Shown here: positions 45,348-57,160 of the stretch, in pieces
Layout of the letters: each line of letters starts with the position of its first letter
How positions within the stretch are numbered: position 1 is the stretch's first letter
NCBI RefSeq assembly: GCF_021018895.1
Contig: NC_079364.1
Coordinates: 11,549,885-11,613,884, forward strand
DNA: 64,000 nt
Reading direction: 5' to 3'
Source: Seriola aureovittata
Lineage: Eukaryota; Chordata; Actinopteri; Carangiformes; Carangidae
Program-made: the position numbers and the translations under genes
Notes under the pieces: model-generated
Databases searched by the model: none
Seen by the model: the letters and a program-made list of their open reading frames with translations, nothing else
Told to the model about the DNA's origin: nothing

Positions 45348-46075
45348 CAGTGTTGTGCAAGTTCACACTTCTCAAGAGCTAGCTCAAAGTTCAGTTGACA
45401 CAGATTAAATTGAACTATTTCACGTTCATAGTTCACAATTTTGAATTTTGAAGTAAGTTCATTAAGTTCATTTCTTCAGTTTTTTCTTTTTTGATGAACT
45501 GTTCTTTTTCAGTAGAACTTCCTCCTACACATCCATTCCCTCCAGCCTTCTTGAAAGCACATGCCTGGACGGCAGCAAACCAGTAGCTAATCTGAAGAAG
45601 GATGGCTTTTAGGCCTTGCTCAAAGGGCTGCAGATCTCCTGCAATTTAGTCTACAATAAGTCTGTCTACTCACTGTTGGGAGATGCTTTAAAAAAGGCTA
45701 TGAGTTTGACTTGGGTGGAGGAACTTGGCTCTTGGCTCATAGTCTTACCCTTTGATAATGATTTCTTGTGATCATTCATCATTCATATTTCTCAAGACTG
45801 GTTGGATGCTTCAACTTGGAATCTGAAGTGATTTGTTCGTAAAAGCCTCTCCAGTTCCTACAAACTGGCTTCATCAATAGTGGTAGCTGCCAGTACTGGC
45901 TATGCCGGACAGGTGCCATAAATCCTCGGGTGCGGCTGTTAACCACAGCTCTTCCTCTTCTGATGTTTTTTAGCAGCTGACAAACTGCTTTTTAATGCAT
46001 TACCACCACCTTCTGGCGGATGACGTCATTAACTCTCACGAGCACGTTCAATGAAGACGCTCTTTAAGTGCATTC
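45348..46075 (+). mobile_element. hAT-like element remnant
   Basis: The left end cagtgttgtgcaagttcac with caagagctagctcaaagttc, repeated 'gttcatagttcac' and 'aagttcattaagttcat' is typical of fish hAT-like ends. The interior (ctgatgttttttagcagctg, aatgcattaccaccacctt, ctggcggatgacgtcat) matches a recalled non-autonomous family. No right terminus of the form '...caacactg' is visible, so the right end is lost. Confidence 0.55.
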
Positions 46076-46429
46076 ATGCAAAACCCTGGATGTGCCCATG
46101 CCTGTCTGTTCATGCCAAGCATTGTAAAGTACAACTTCACTTAAGTGAAACTTAATAAATCAAAAATGAGATGTTAATGAGAGGAAGACACAAAAATTAG
46201 CATGACAACTTATTTGATCCATTTCTATCTCATATTTGCTTTATGAAATGCAATATATTCTAAATTGGCCAAAACATTTCTCACCACACTAGCTTACACT
46301 TACTGTGAGTTTTGCAGTTGGGTTTGAGGTGTGGTAAATCAGTCCACATGCAAACTTTGTTTTCTTAGAAACAACTTTCTTTTCTCAAAACTTTGACTTG
46401 TGGTTCGTATATTCTAATTTCTTAGATTT
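46076..46429. other. No gene seen
   Basis: Plain AT-rich sequence. Confidence 0.45.
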
Positions 46430-46650
46430 TTAGCAATGCTAGCGGCATTGCTCTAAGGTTATGCCAGTCTGATGGTCCACCCTTTGGTTCAGACTTATTA
46501 TGAATAGAATAGAATACTATTAACTACTACTACTACTAACTATTGAATTTATTGCTGTGAAATTTTGGTATAAATATTCATGTTCCCCAGAGGTTTAAAT
46601 GTAACTCTGGTGATTTTTCATTAAGAGCCATAATCAGGTCAAAATTACTG
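46430..46650 (+). repeat. Dispersed fish repeat, copy B
   Basis: tagcggcattgctctaaggtt, ccagtctgatggtccacc, ctttggttcagact, tgctgtgaaattttggta and attcatgttccccagagg follow the 29600 family, interrupted by a short (act)n/(aatag)n run at 46500-46545. Confidence 0.75.
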
Positions 46651-48347
46651 CAACCTTACTCTGCCTCTGACTGGCTAGTGCTCATTGCCTTGGTTTGGTT
46701 TGGTTGGTCAGGTTTAGGCATGAGTAGTGACGGTTACAGTGAGAATATCATACTTATTGAATAATATAGTTGTTCAATTTTCATATGTGGATGTACTACA
46801 GAATAGTTCACTCAAAATGCATAATTATGTATTTGTCTCACCTTATAGTCTGTGGGCCAGTATTGATTACAAAATCTCTTCTTTTAATTTAATAATGATC
46901 CTTACTCCCTGAAGTCAAGCGGCAGAAGTTAAGTGACAATGTGCAAATACTACTGGCCAATTTTTTGGGGTGAATTAAATATGCATGAGTAGTCTTACAT
47001 GCCACTGTTTATAACTCAGATCATTTATCCTTTCCTAAGAAAAAAAAAAGGGGGCATATATTAAGAGTATACCCACTTCTCAAGGCACCACTACAACACT
47101 GCTGGACACCAACCCTGAAACAAATACCGCACATTCAGTGTAGAATTTGAATGAACCAGTCACAATCCTCTAGCCTGCAGGTAGAAGAATATTAAACACA
47201 TAAAACCTTTAAAAAAAAAAATCTAATCTACTTCCACTATACCACAAACGTTAGAATGCAGGTTTTTTTCTGGAATTAACCAGATACATTTGGTTACAAG
47301 AAAACACATGCTTATCTGCCACAACGTCTTATTCCATTGACTAACATCAGTGATTTAGTACATCTTCATGTTCATCTGTCTTGAGTGCTGCACTTCTGGA
47401 TAGGGTAAGAACAAGTGTTTCTTACACATGGAAAAGTGACAGATTAAAACACACATCCCAAAACGCCTTGGAGGAAGCAGCTCCTTTTCGTAAAAACATC
47501 CAGGATTTTCTGTATTCTCTCCAGAATTTCTCTCCCATTTCTCTCCCATGAAGATCGCCTACAACCCTATCAAATAATATAAATAATATATGAGATGTAA
47601 ACTCCATCTATTTGTTATTGTCATGGATATCTAGAGAGCAGCCTGTTTCTGCTTTGTTTCTGTTTTCTGTTTCACCTCAGGCTATGGTAAGCACACTTGT
47701 CAGTGTTCCCTGGGATCTCCTTTCATTTGTGTGTGTGTGTCTGTGTGTCTGTGTGTGTGTATAGAGTCATGCAGGATTTATTTTCTTTCTAGTTTTTGAG
47801 CATATGTGTAAGCATGGGTGTGGTGGGTTTATACTATGTACATTAAGTATGCATGGTGATATCCGCTGAATATCCATGTAGAAAGAAAACTGTATGTGAG
47901 ACTCCCACACTTGCACTTTTAACGTTTGGAGAAATTTGCAGAAAGCGCATCCTTAAAACACGAAATCTGCATAAAAATCTGGATGGCTGAATGATGGTAA
48001 TCATATCTTTTTACCTTCGCTTGCGGTTGAACACAAAAAGTGGTTGCATTCAACAGGAAAAGTTATTGTGGTACATACTGGCTATTCACCACGCTTTCAG
48101 TATGAAAAAGATAAACAGCACCACTAAAACAGCGATGGCATTACTACTGCCAGAGCTTTCATCCTTGGCAAGTGCTCTAAGACACTGGCTCCGCTACACA
48201 TCGTAGAAACTTGCCTCATTTACAAGGAGATGGACAAGGATCTGCAGAGATGTGAAAATAAGCCCAGACTTCCCAATGAGTATTCCACTCACAGCTCCCT
48301 GACCTTGAGGTGAGCTTATCCCAGGCCAGTGTGCAAAGCTGCATGAA
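46651..48347. other. No gene seen
   Basis: Short GT run at 47729-47760. A-run plus ggggg at 47040-47055. Small frames only. Confidence 0.4.
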
Positions 48348-48560
48348 TTATAATATCCACCTATAGGCCCAGCCCCAGCCTCTGCCCTGACCAAACAGCA
48401 CCAGGCCCCGGGAAAGCTTCTCCCCGCACGAGACCAGCAGGAGCTTTTCACCACAGTATAACTCTGCCCACTGAAGGATGAAGTCCTGGGCCAGTAAAGA
48501 CACTTGGTTCCAGAATACAAAGCGAGCACAGGGATCATAGAAGAGCTGGTGGTCATTTTT
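48348..48560 (-). other. GC-rich segment with protein-like reading frame, possible exon or pseudogene
   Basis: On the minus strand 70 codons run between in-frame TAG and TAA stops. They read KNDHQLFYDP, CARFVFWNQV, SLLAQDFILQ, WAELYCGEKL, LLVSCGEKLS and so on. There is no Met, so it would have to be an internal or last exon. The segment is clearly more GC-rich than its flanks, and the peptide has a natural mix of hydrophobic, charged and Trp/Cys residues. No polypyrimidine tract precedes it. A second overlapping minus frame (48194-48568) is also open and Ser/Gly-rich, showing that stop-poor GC-rich sequence alone could explain both. I recognise no family. Confidence 0.25.
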
Positions 48561-48791
48561 CTATGCACTCTTATTGCAAATGTTATTTATTTAGAGTAAG
48601 TCAACTCTCATGAGGAATATCCAAGATCTTAGATTTCATGTGGATTATCAAACTGTGTCTCTACACAGAATTTAAGGGATCTCCAACATTTGGTTGTCTA
48701 GGTGATGAGTGGTAGGTTGTGCAGTGACAGTTTTTTTATCACTGCCTCCTTCACTGTATCCAGATACACAATGAGAAAAAGTAAGAAAAGT

Positions 48792-49001
48792 GCTCAACAT
48801 ACTGCAACTTAAGAAAACACACATGAATAGACAAAACACAATCAAATGAAGGAAACATCCTCATCAATTTGACAACATACATGCTGCAAATACACACAAC
48901 ACAACCAAATACATGTTCTGTATTTGCAGAGCATGTGTTGTCAAATTGATGAGAATTTTTTCTTAATTTGCATGTGTTTTCTTAAATTGCAGTGCATTGA
49001 G
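48792..49001. mobile_element. Palindromic MITE (fold-back element)
   Basis: The left arm 48792-48894 and right arm 48919-49001 are imperfect reverse complements. Shared blocks are gctcaa, ctgcaa-ttaagaaaacaca, ctcatcaatttgacaaca and tgcaaataca, with about 16 extra bases in the left arm and a ~24-nt loop. I recall this 'tttcttaa-ttgcagtgc-ttgagctctc' sequence as a repeated fish element. Confidence 0.8.
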
Positions 49002-49794
49002 CTCTCTCAGCCACCGTACACACACACACACGCCTTCAGTAGTTTTATTGGTGTTGTGTTACTATGCAAAATCTCTGAAATACAAAATGAATTTGAATGA
49101 AACAATCCACCATGTTAATCCTTGACAATGATTGGGAAAATGAGAAAAAATTCACTGCCAGTTACTCACAAATGTAAATGAGCTATTTGTTGTTGCAGTT
49201 GTTTTTATTAATGATAGGTCCCGATTCTTTTCACATCACTGACATGTCATACGAACAGTGAACGAGTTCTGGGTCATTTAAATTATTTCTCCTCCTCGCA
49301 CTAGCTGTGTAGGGATCCCTTCCTGTGAGATGCAGCCAAAGTACCATAGACACCTCTTTCCACACAGATTTGCATAGATTACCACAGGACTGTGCCAGTG
49401 CTCCAGGGGGTGTACAACTTTCATTAGCAATGTGCATAAATGGATGTGGTGCCAGACTGTAGCAGGAGTGTCATCATGGAGTTTGCATTGGCCTCGTTTG
49501 CACATTACTGGGGAGAATGAAACCAAATGTGTGTGTCATAAACGGATGTAATTTTACTTTATCAATATGTTCCCATGCTGGATTTTTATTATCAGTGTAA
49601 TATATTTATATATCATATACTTTTTCATCTAAGCATTGTTCTGGCCCATTGTCTGAGAGTGCAGTCCAGACACTGATTGTGGGTGTATTTTTCCACTTCT
49701 GCTGTCGTAATTAAACAGTTGAATCCGACATGGTTTGAATGCATCATCTGAGTAAATCAGTCACAACGCCTCTTCACACATCAACTGCCGGGAA
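49002..49794. other. No gene seen
   Basis: Short (CA)n at 49018-49031. Minus frames at 49231-49526 (68 and 82 codons) overlap and lack domains. Confidence 0.45.
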
Positions 49795-50540
49795 TGAAAA
49801 ATGAAGCCAATGCCAAAGTGCCAAAAACTACAGTTCCTCGAATGGCCACTTGAGGCCGGCTCCAAGCAATTCAGTCCCCTCAGACTCCCATGTTAAAATG
49901 CCCAACTTCACAGCAGGAATAAACGTGTGTACAGCCTGGTACAAACAATGGTTTATAGCTAATTTACCCCTTCATGAAAATACACAGCAGGTGAATTTTT
50001 ATATAGCTCACCCATTAAAATTTTATTAAGGTTTAAATTTTAAACTTTGAGTGACAGGTGGGGGCAGTCACAGTTAAGTCAAGTCACTGAGCACGACCTC
50101 TCATCCGTGCTTGTGATGCTGGTAGCTTTTGGAGTATTTTTCATTCAAATAACAGACAAATTATATGACTTGTTGTGCGGTTAATTGACTAATATAACAC
50201 AAGGAAGTCTGTGCTCCTGTATTTTGAGGTGAATGAAGTTTTAGTATTATTTATTTATGTTAGCACTAATTAGCAGGTATCGCTGAATGATTTAGCCTTG
50301 GATAAGCTTTGGAGCAAGATGCCCAGATGTGCCAACGATGGTAAAGGGAGTGTATGATTGCCACAGTTGTTAAACTGGAATGCACTGAAGTCTCAGCTCC
50401 AGACATGCCCCACGTGTTTGCCCATTTTTGCGATGGCGGCGCAGCCCACTATGACCTTCAAAACCGCTCTTCAGAAACTATGAGTGACATCACGGCGGCT
50501 ACGTCCATCTTTATATACAGTCTATGGTTTAACCTCATGG
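49795..50540 (+). repeat. Long dispersed fish element, ~745 bp
   Basis: Reads cactacagttcctcgaatgg-type start, cacttgaggccggctccaag, catgttaaaatgcccaactt, aataaacgtgtgtacagcct, gagtgacaggtgggggc, ttttgcgatggcggcgcagc, gtgacatcacggcggctacg and ends tttatatacagtctatgg. This order is that of one of the most abundant teleost dispersed repeats. No transposase frame. The 65-codon frame at 50354 is repeat-derived. Confidence 0.85.
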
Positions 50541-51390
50541 ATGACATTTAGTGCACATACAGTATATGTCCCATATCACAGTTTGTTTGTTCTAATACAT
50601 ATTTTGAAAAAGTACCAAAGAACCACAGCGCTACTGTAGACTACACTGATTTTTTGTTCTTTCATTTATTTATTCATATTATTTATTTTTTACCTGACCT
50701 GCTCGCTGCCTTTGTACAGCTCCACCCATCGGCACCTCTGATATCAGTTTTTGTCTGCTTGCTCACGTCCATCCAGTCAAACACAAAGCTACACATTAAT
50801 GTTATACCGCACAGACCACCAAGTACGTGCATAGCAGTAACCCAGTGCATAATGTCGACTTTGATCAATTATAGACCATTTGCTTAGCAACGTCTTTAAG
50901 CTCAGTCCTCTCACCCACCTCACCACACGTGTTCACTGCATGTGTTGTGTCAGATGCTGCAGCAAAATGTGGCTTCCTGTTTTGTTTAAATGGCTGTTCT
51001 GGATGACACTTTTTATTAAGACTGTTTGTTTAATTTATTGGTTCATAATTTTGAGCTTTTTGGGTTGCATTTGTATTGTTTTTAGGATGTGACACTGCTT
51101 TTGAAAGAGTTCTGATAATAAATTTGATCTCCTTGTTTATGAAAACACAGAGAACAGAAAGGAAATGAGAGAAACGTTTAATGAAAGAGAGAAAGGGCAA
51201 TAGATACATTTTGATGAGTGCCATACTTTAAATTATGCTGCAGTGAGTAATCATAGCCATTTCCCTGATATTTTGAATTATCTCTCGTTCTCTTCCCCTC
51301 TCTCTCCATCTGTCTTTCTCTCCTCTATGTCCATCTGTCTTTCCTCCTCGCCTTCCTGCCTGTTCCCCTGCAACCCCTCCTTGTACTCCA
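50541..51390. other. No gene seen
   Basis: Pyrimidine-rich run at 51285-51380 leading into the CA array. Frames of 61-77 codons unsupported. Confidence 0.45.
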
Positions 51391-51404
51391 ACACGCGCGC
51401 ACAC

Positions 51405-51503
<99 letters not shown>

Positions 51504-51532
51504 CGCACACACACACACACACACACGCACGC
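51391..51532. repeat. Long (CA)n microsatellite
   Basis: About 140 bp of CA with a few CG/GC interruptions at both ends. The 77-111-codon frames over it are poly-TH/CV artefacts. Confidence 0.98.
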
Positions 51533-53599
51533 TCTGCCTTATCTTTATTCCCAGACAAGGCACCCTGTTTGAGCTGTCATTATAACCACTTTGAATAGCC
51601 TAGCTTCATGGCGAACGAGGAGAGACATGCTGTGCCCAATCACACAACACTTTCTTCCTGTCCAACAGATGCATGTCATATTTCATTCTGGATGAGGTAA
51701 TATGTATTGAAGGATTTGACTCCAAAATCCTGCAGTGACTGATCATAGCTCAGAGAGCGTTTTTTTTTTTTTTTTAAATGATAAATGCTCCCAGACAGGG
51801 CTGGTGTTCAACTTTTGGGGGCCTAGAGCTAGAATCATTCCTCCACCCAAAAGGCTCAATTATTTATTTGATTACCAAGAGGGCGTTAGTAATTTAGAGT
51901 AATTTATATGTGGAGGTGTTTCATGAATTATAACCCACAATCTGGTTGAGTACATGCTGCCACCTGAACCAACAACAGGCAGTGTGACAGAAATACCAAA
52001 ACCAAAACGAAATGAATAATTGAACATTTTATGTATCTAAGCAGTCCTGGTCCAGCTGTATGAAACCCTGAAAGAACAATGCAAAAGCAAATACAAAATA
52101 CCTGTAAAAAAAAAAACATCCTTGCAATCTATATTAAACCAATATAGTGTTAAATCCAAAGCACTCTGTCAAATACAGGCAAGAAATCAGCATATTAACA
52201 AAAGTGCCAATACATCATTATGTAAGTATTAATGAGTAACAGGTCATTTACCACTAGTTTTAAGTAAATCTGTAGACTTTAAAACTGTGTCCGCCTCCCT
52301 AAGTGGTTTGATGAGTAACGGGCATTAAAATTTAAAACACTATTGTCTGCCAAGGATAATTATATCCAGCCTTATGTTAAAAGGCATGTGTATTCTTATT
52401 GTAAAAGCAAGAAAATGTATAGAAGAAGCCTGACAGGCAAAATGAACATGTACAGCAAGTTTCTTAAAGATATTGTGGTCGACCTGACAATGGCATAACA
52501 AATGTTGAAGGCAAATAACATGGAAATGAAATTCTAAGCTAATTTTTTGCAATGTAAAAATGGCAGCTGTTTGCCATTGTCATCAGACATGTTTACTGTA
52601 CCTAACACATACAGTACAATACAGTGCAATGGTTTTGAGTGTTATTAACTCAACCTGTGTTTTTCTTGCTATGATAAGCCAAAATGTCTGCTGCAAAAAA
52701 AAAATCTGAAGGCAATCGAAAACAAATGCAACATGGAAGTCAAGTCCAAAATTGACCACAGTATTTGCAGTTTCTACAGTCATGTCCAGTCTCAAAAAAT
52801 GTTAAATGGATGAATGCAAGTCTTGTTCTTCACACTCTCACATTTGTAAATGAATAATTAACACTTGGCTATATACGAATTAGATCCCATCTGTGAGGGG
52901 GATGGGGATCTCTGTCTATAAATTCAAACTACACATACTGTAAATGATGATTAAGTATGTAGGCAACAAAGGAGCTCAGCAGTTAATTTGAACAAGAGAA
53001 GTCAAGGTAAAAACTCGAAAGTCAACTGCAGTGACTCTTGCACAGTCTTGTAGATTTCCATCGTAGTAATCAGTTGTAAACTGTGGTTATTCACTCATTC
53101 AGGACCATGGGCAGGTGGGCAGCGCTTGTCTAACCGCATGTTTGAATGCAAATTGCGGTTGATGCTTGTTCAGTTGTGTACTTGCCTGTAAATTAGTTTG
53201 TTCACCAGTGGCAGCACCTTTTCTAATTGCAAGCGTTAACGCTGATTAAGTTCAAATGAAGTTCACTTCTGATGCTGTGTATTTTAAGCACCGTGGTGAG
53301 GACAAGCCTGTATTCAGCACAATGCTGCAGAATGGCTGACTTTGTACATTCAGTCAAGGTCCTTTCACATTTGACCTGTTTGGTTTGGTGTAAACAAACT
53401 ATTGTACGTTACCCATTTTGTTTATGGTCTGAAAGCAAACCATTCATTCGGTTTTGTCCAAAAGCAACGTAAAAATCAGGTGCAATTCTAGCAACAGTAG
53501 GTCAAGGAGAAGTCTTCGAAATGTCTCAACACTCAGTTCACATTCCACCTGACGCAAGTGCCACCAGTCTTGTAAGTGCAAGAAGTAACATACAAGAGC
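51533..53599. other. No gene seen
   Basis: T run at 51760-51775, A runs at 52107 and 52697. 53340-53470 has 'gacctgtttggtttggtgtaaac' words that hint at a worn repeat, not identified. Confidence 0.4.
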
Positions 53600-54085
53600 C
53601 TAGCAAATGACAATTTCAGATTTTTTGGGGAGTAAAAGCCAGAGAAGCAGAGAGTAGAGAAAAAGAGAATATTAGGTGGGTAAGTACTGTCAAAGAGGTA
53701 GGTCCTCAAGTGTTTTTTTGAAGACAGAGAGCTGCTGAATGAATCGAGTTCGGTATCTCATTCCACCACTGAGGGAATGTGTAGGAGAGGAGTTTGGATT
53801 GAGAGTTCCTGCCTCGCAGTGACGCAGTGGGACTAGTTGTCGTTCATCTGCAAATTGCAGTGAATGAGAAGGGTCTTAAACATGATTGAGGGAATTGATG
53901 CTATAATAGTGGCCACTCTGTAGGCAAGCATTAGTGACTTGAATTTGATGTGAACAGCAACAGCGAGCCAGTGAACAGTAATGAATGGTGGAGTTACAGA
54001 TGTGCTGCTACATTTTGGACAATTTGCTGAGGTTTAATAAATCCTGGTGACTTATAATAAGCAACCTGTGGTTCCATCTTGCAAC
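53600..54085 (+). repeat. Dispersed fish repeat ('ctcattccaccactgaggga')
   Basis: gttcggtatctcattccacc, aatttgatgtgaacagca, gagccagtgaacag and tgtgctgctacattttgga follow a common teleost repeat. Diverged. Confidence 0.6.
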
Positions 54086-54610
54086 TTGTACTGTGGTGGT
54101 TCATTAGGTTCATTAAAGTGAGTGACACAGTGGTCCCACAGTAATACCCCCTGTGCCAGGCAGTTGGTTTTTGTCCTGTCTCTACCTGGTATCCTTTCCT
54201 TGCAGTCAGACCAATAATACGAATAATGCTAAAAATCTGTTATTTCTCTGCAAGCTCTTTGTGACGGAGAACATTAACAAAAATACAAGATAAGAAGCAT
54301 TAAAAAAAGGGGTTGATTTCCCCACCTGGGTCCTGATAATGCAGATGACATCACCAAAACTGTTCAATCAATGAGTAACTGTCAGTCTGAACAGCATGAC
54401 GTTTACAGCTCTTGGTTTGTTTGTAAAATTTTGAGCTGGGCCCAAATCAGTATTTTCCCAGGTTTTAGGGTTTATTTTCATTATCTGAGATATGAAAACA
54501 TCAGACGTTCACACTCAGAGAAAGTAAAAGTGTGCATCTTGCATAGTTGAGTTTTTAAATTCAAGCACACTGGTCAACTTCTCGGGCTGCCGCCGTCAGC
54601 CGAACACTAC
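54086..54610. other. No gene seen
   Basis: Plain AT-rich sequence with no reading frame or repeat of note. Confidence 0.45.
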
Positions 54611-54760
54611 TGTCCACGTTAGGAGGAGGTTGGGCTGGATGGATGGGTCGACAACAGTCAAATACTCATCATTGTTCCTATCATCCATGACTGTTCCATA
54701 GCCTTAACTGTTTCTCTATTATGGTAACCATGACAACAATGATCCTCTAACCTTAAGGAC
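54611..54760 (+). repeat. Partial copy of the 'ggaggaggttgggctggatg' family
   Basis: tgtccacgttaggaggaggt, tgggctggatggatgggtcg and later ttatggtaaccatgacaac match the copy at 56750 in order, with the middle deleted. Confidence 0.7.
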
Positions 54761-56244
54761 AATGGTTGTGCTCCTCGTTTTGTTGCTTTGTTGCAGACCA
54801 AATGAGCCAAACGACATTTACTAATTTACTAGTTTTCTGTTTTGTTGCTGTGTTGTGTGAAATTTTGTTTTGTTTGTTGTGCAATGGTAAAATAAATTAC
54901 ATGAAAGAAACAGATAAATATCAGATTAAAAAAAAATCATATTTATTTATCCAGGAGACTGACTACAGTAGCTTTACATGCTACACTCTACTGTGAAATT
55001 ATTCCTCTTTTGGAAACCAACAAGCTGTTTGGCAGATAAACAAATACAGCAGGTTTTCCCTTTCCACTAGTCTGAATTTAGGACTCAACACAATTATTTC
55101 TTAAATAAAAACCAGTTTAACTAATATGTACTGTATGTGTTTTTCTCATGATATCCTTGTGTACTGTAAATCAAAATTATACTCTCCTCAGCACATGTCA
55201 ACGTATGCAAATGTCAAATGGCGTAATGTGTCATACGCCCCTTTTCGTGATCCTTACACCCACACCCACTGAGCCATCTGACTGGTGGTGCACTGATGAA
55301 TTAACATAGAAGCCTGGTTACTTCCTGACAACATCAATCCAGGCCCACTCTGCTGTGACAGCACTCACCCAGTTTTAAAGAACAGACAACAGAAGGCACA
55401 AACAGCCAGACATTCATAAGTGACTATGGGAGGCTGTATCAGTGTGATTTGTTTATAGTTAAAATTCTCAAACTGGGAGAAAGAGAAGAGGCATTTAGGG
55501 ACCACAGACAATATAAGTGTGCATGATGTAAGACAAAAGTGAGCATGGTTTGAAGGTTAACTAGGACGATTTGTTTAGGCTTATGACAGATAAAGAATAC
55601 CACCTTTCAGACATTAAGGTGTTTTGACAGATTATAAATAATGTGTGACAAAAAAGACCAGAGACAGAGATCAGAGGGACGATGAGAAAACAATTTTCAA
55701 ACTCATGAACCTGTCTTCATCTAACTTACATCCAACCTAAGCCTTATTTACTGCAGCACTTAAGGCTTCAGCCGAGGTGTAGGTGCACCTTGACTTGACT
55801 TTACACCAATCACTGATGGTGTCATTTGCCTTTTGACTCTGAAGTTTGTTTATTTGCATATGTTTGTGAGCAACAAATAAACGCTGTGTATTCAGCAAAA
55901 TTTTATTTATTTCTTTTTTGGTGGAAGCGGATGAGAAATTTCTATAAGCATTTATTGCAGTGAAAACTTGTCAACGCTGTAAGTTCAGTGCAACTGACAT
56001 GACATGAATTCTGTTTTCTAAAGGAAAAATCTGCCATCTGTGGTCCAGCACCTTTCAAGTCTGTGTTGGGTTGGAAAAGGAGGGGGTCTGTGCTGGTAAA
56101 AAAAAAAAAAAAAAAAAAAAAAGATTCAAGTGTCAGTTTCAAATTACTAAGTGCTTAGTAACTCCATTACTTTAAAATGTTTGGCCAACGCAAATGAGCT
56201 GAATCTTACTGTTAATGTAAATTGTTTATTGCACCCAAAGAATG
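54761..56244. other. No gene seen
   Basis: Poly(A)25 at 56098-56122. 55180-55400 is repeat-free and GC-balanced. A 76-codon frame at 54766 is unsupported. Confidence 0.45.
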
Positions 56245-56690
56245 AATTAATAAATGAAACCTTTACTGTCACTTGGGGAATTTGCTTTGCACAGAGAGTT
56301 TAAAATAGTATACATATTTAAAAAGCATATAAAAACATCCTAAAAAGCATTTTTACAACATAAAATATAACATAAAACATAAAAATGTAAAAAGCATCTT
56401 AAAAAGCATCATTTGGGAGATCGATACATGGCGTCAAGTGCAAAGGATGTGATGCCTCTTTTAGTCTGCATCCAGGCTGTACCTTCACCTTGAAAGTAAG
56501 TGCATGTATTCACACCATAATGGGTGCAATGGATCTGCTATGATCTTGTGAGCTAAAATGATGGTGCACTGGTCGGTCATGTTGTTCATAATTACAGAGA
56601 CACAGAGGATTTTCTTCTTAAATCAATGATCATTTCTTTAGTTTTCTTTGTGTTTAAAATCAGTGAGTTATCTGAACAATTATCCTGATG
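56245..56690 (-). mobile_element. Antisense LINE 3' region
   Basis: aatgaaacctttactgtcac, ttggggaatttgctttgca and repeated aaaagcat(a/c) words are the reverse complement of a LINE 3' UTR. catgatcatttctttagttttctttg and gtgagttatctgaac near 56620-56680 resemble the antisense RT segment 'KTKELI'. Worn. Confidence 0.5.
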
Positions 56691-56749
56691 GCTAACACAG
56701 TCACTGGTTTATAATGTGAACAGCAGAGCAGAGAGGAGCAAAGTGTCCA

Positions 56750-57160
56750 TGTCCATGTCAGGAGGAGGTTGTGTTGGATGGACGGGTCAACAAAACACAG
56801 AAACGTGACACAGGAGAGCAGTGTTCGATTCCCATGTGAAACCAAAAGTTTATCTTGTTTCTTAATGTTGAGGAAGTACTTATTTTAACCCAAATCACAA
56901 TCTTTTCCTAAACCTAACCAAGCAGTTTTTGTGCCTAAACCTAACCAAGGTATGGCCATTATTATAGTAACCATGGTGACAATCAGTACGCCACTCTTGG
57001 TACAGTCGCATGTGTTATTATGGTAACCACCACAACCAAGGTCTATTTCAGGAGACACTCCTATGGGTCGTATCTTTCAGTTTAAAAAAACAACCTATGT
57101 GGTTTTTTAGGTTGGGAGACTTGTTGGCTAAAACGTGTGTTTTCTGCTGACCCGTCCACA
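56750..57160 (+). mobile_element. MITE-like repeat, fuller copy
   Basis: tgtcaggaggaggttgtgttgg, cggtcaacaaaacacag, tttcctaaacctaaccaag (twice), tatggtaaccaccacaac and tatgggtcgtatctttcag, then aggttgggagacttgttgg. tggacgggtcaacaaaacac (56779-56798) is an imperfect inverse of gtgttttctgctgacccgtcca (57137-57158), giving short inverted ends. Partial copy at 54611. Confidence 0.7.

Noticed and set aside
51228..51572. Four frames of 77-111 codons, Cys/Val or Thr/His-rich
   Set aside because: Translation of the long (CA)n array.
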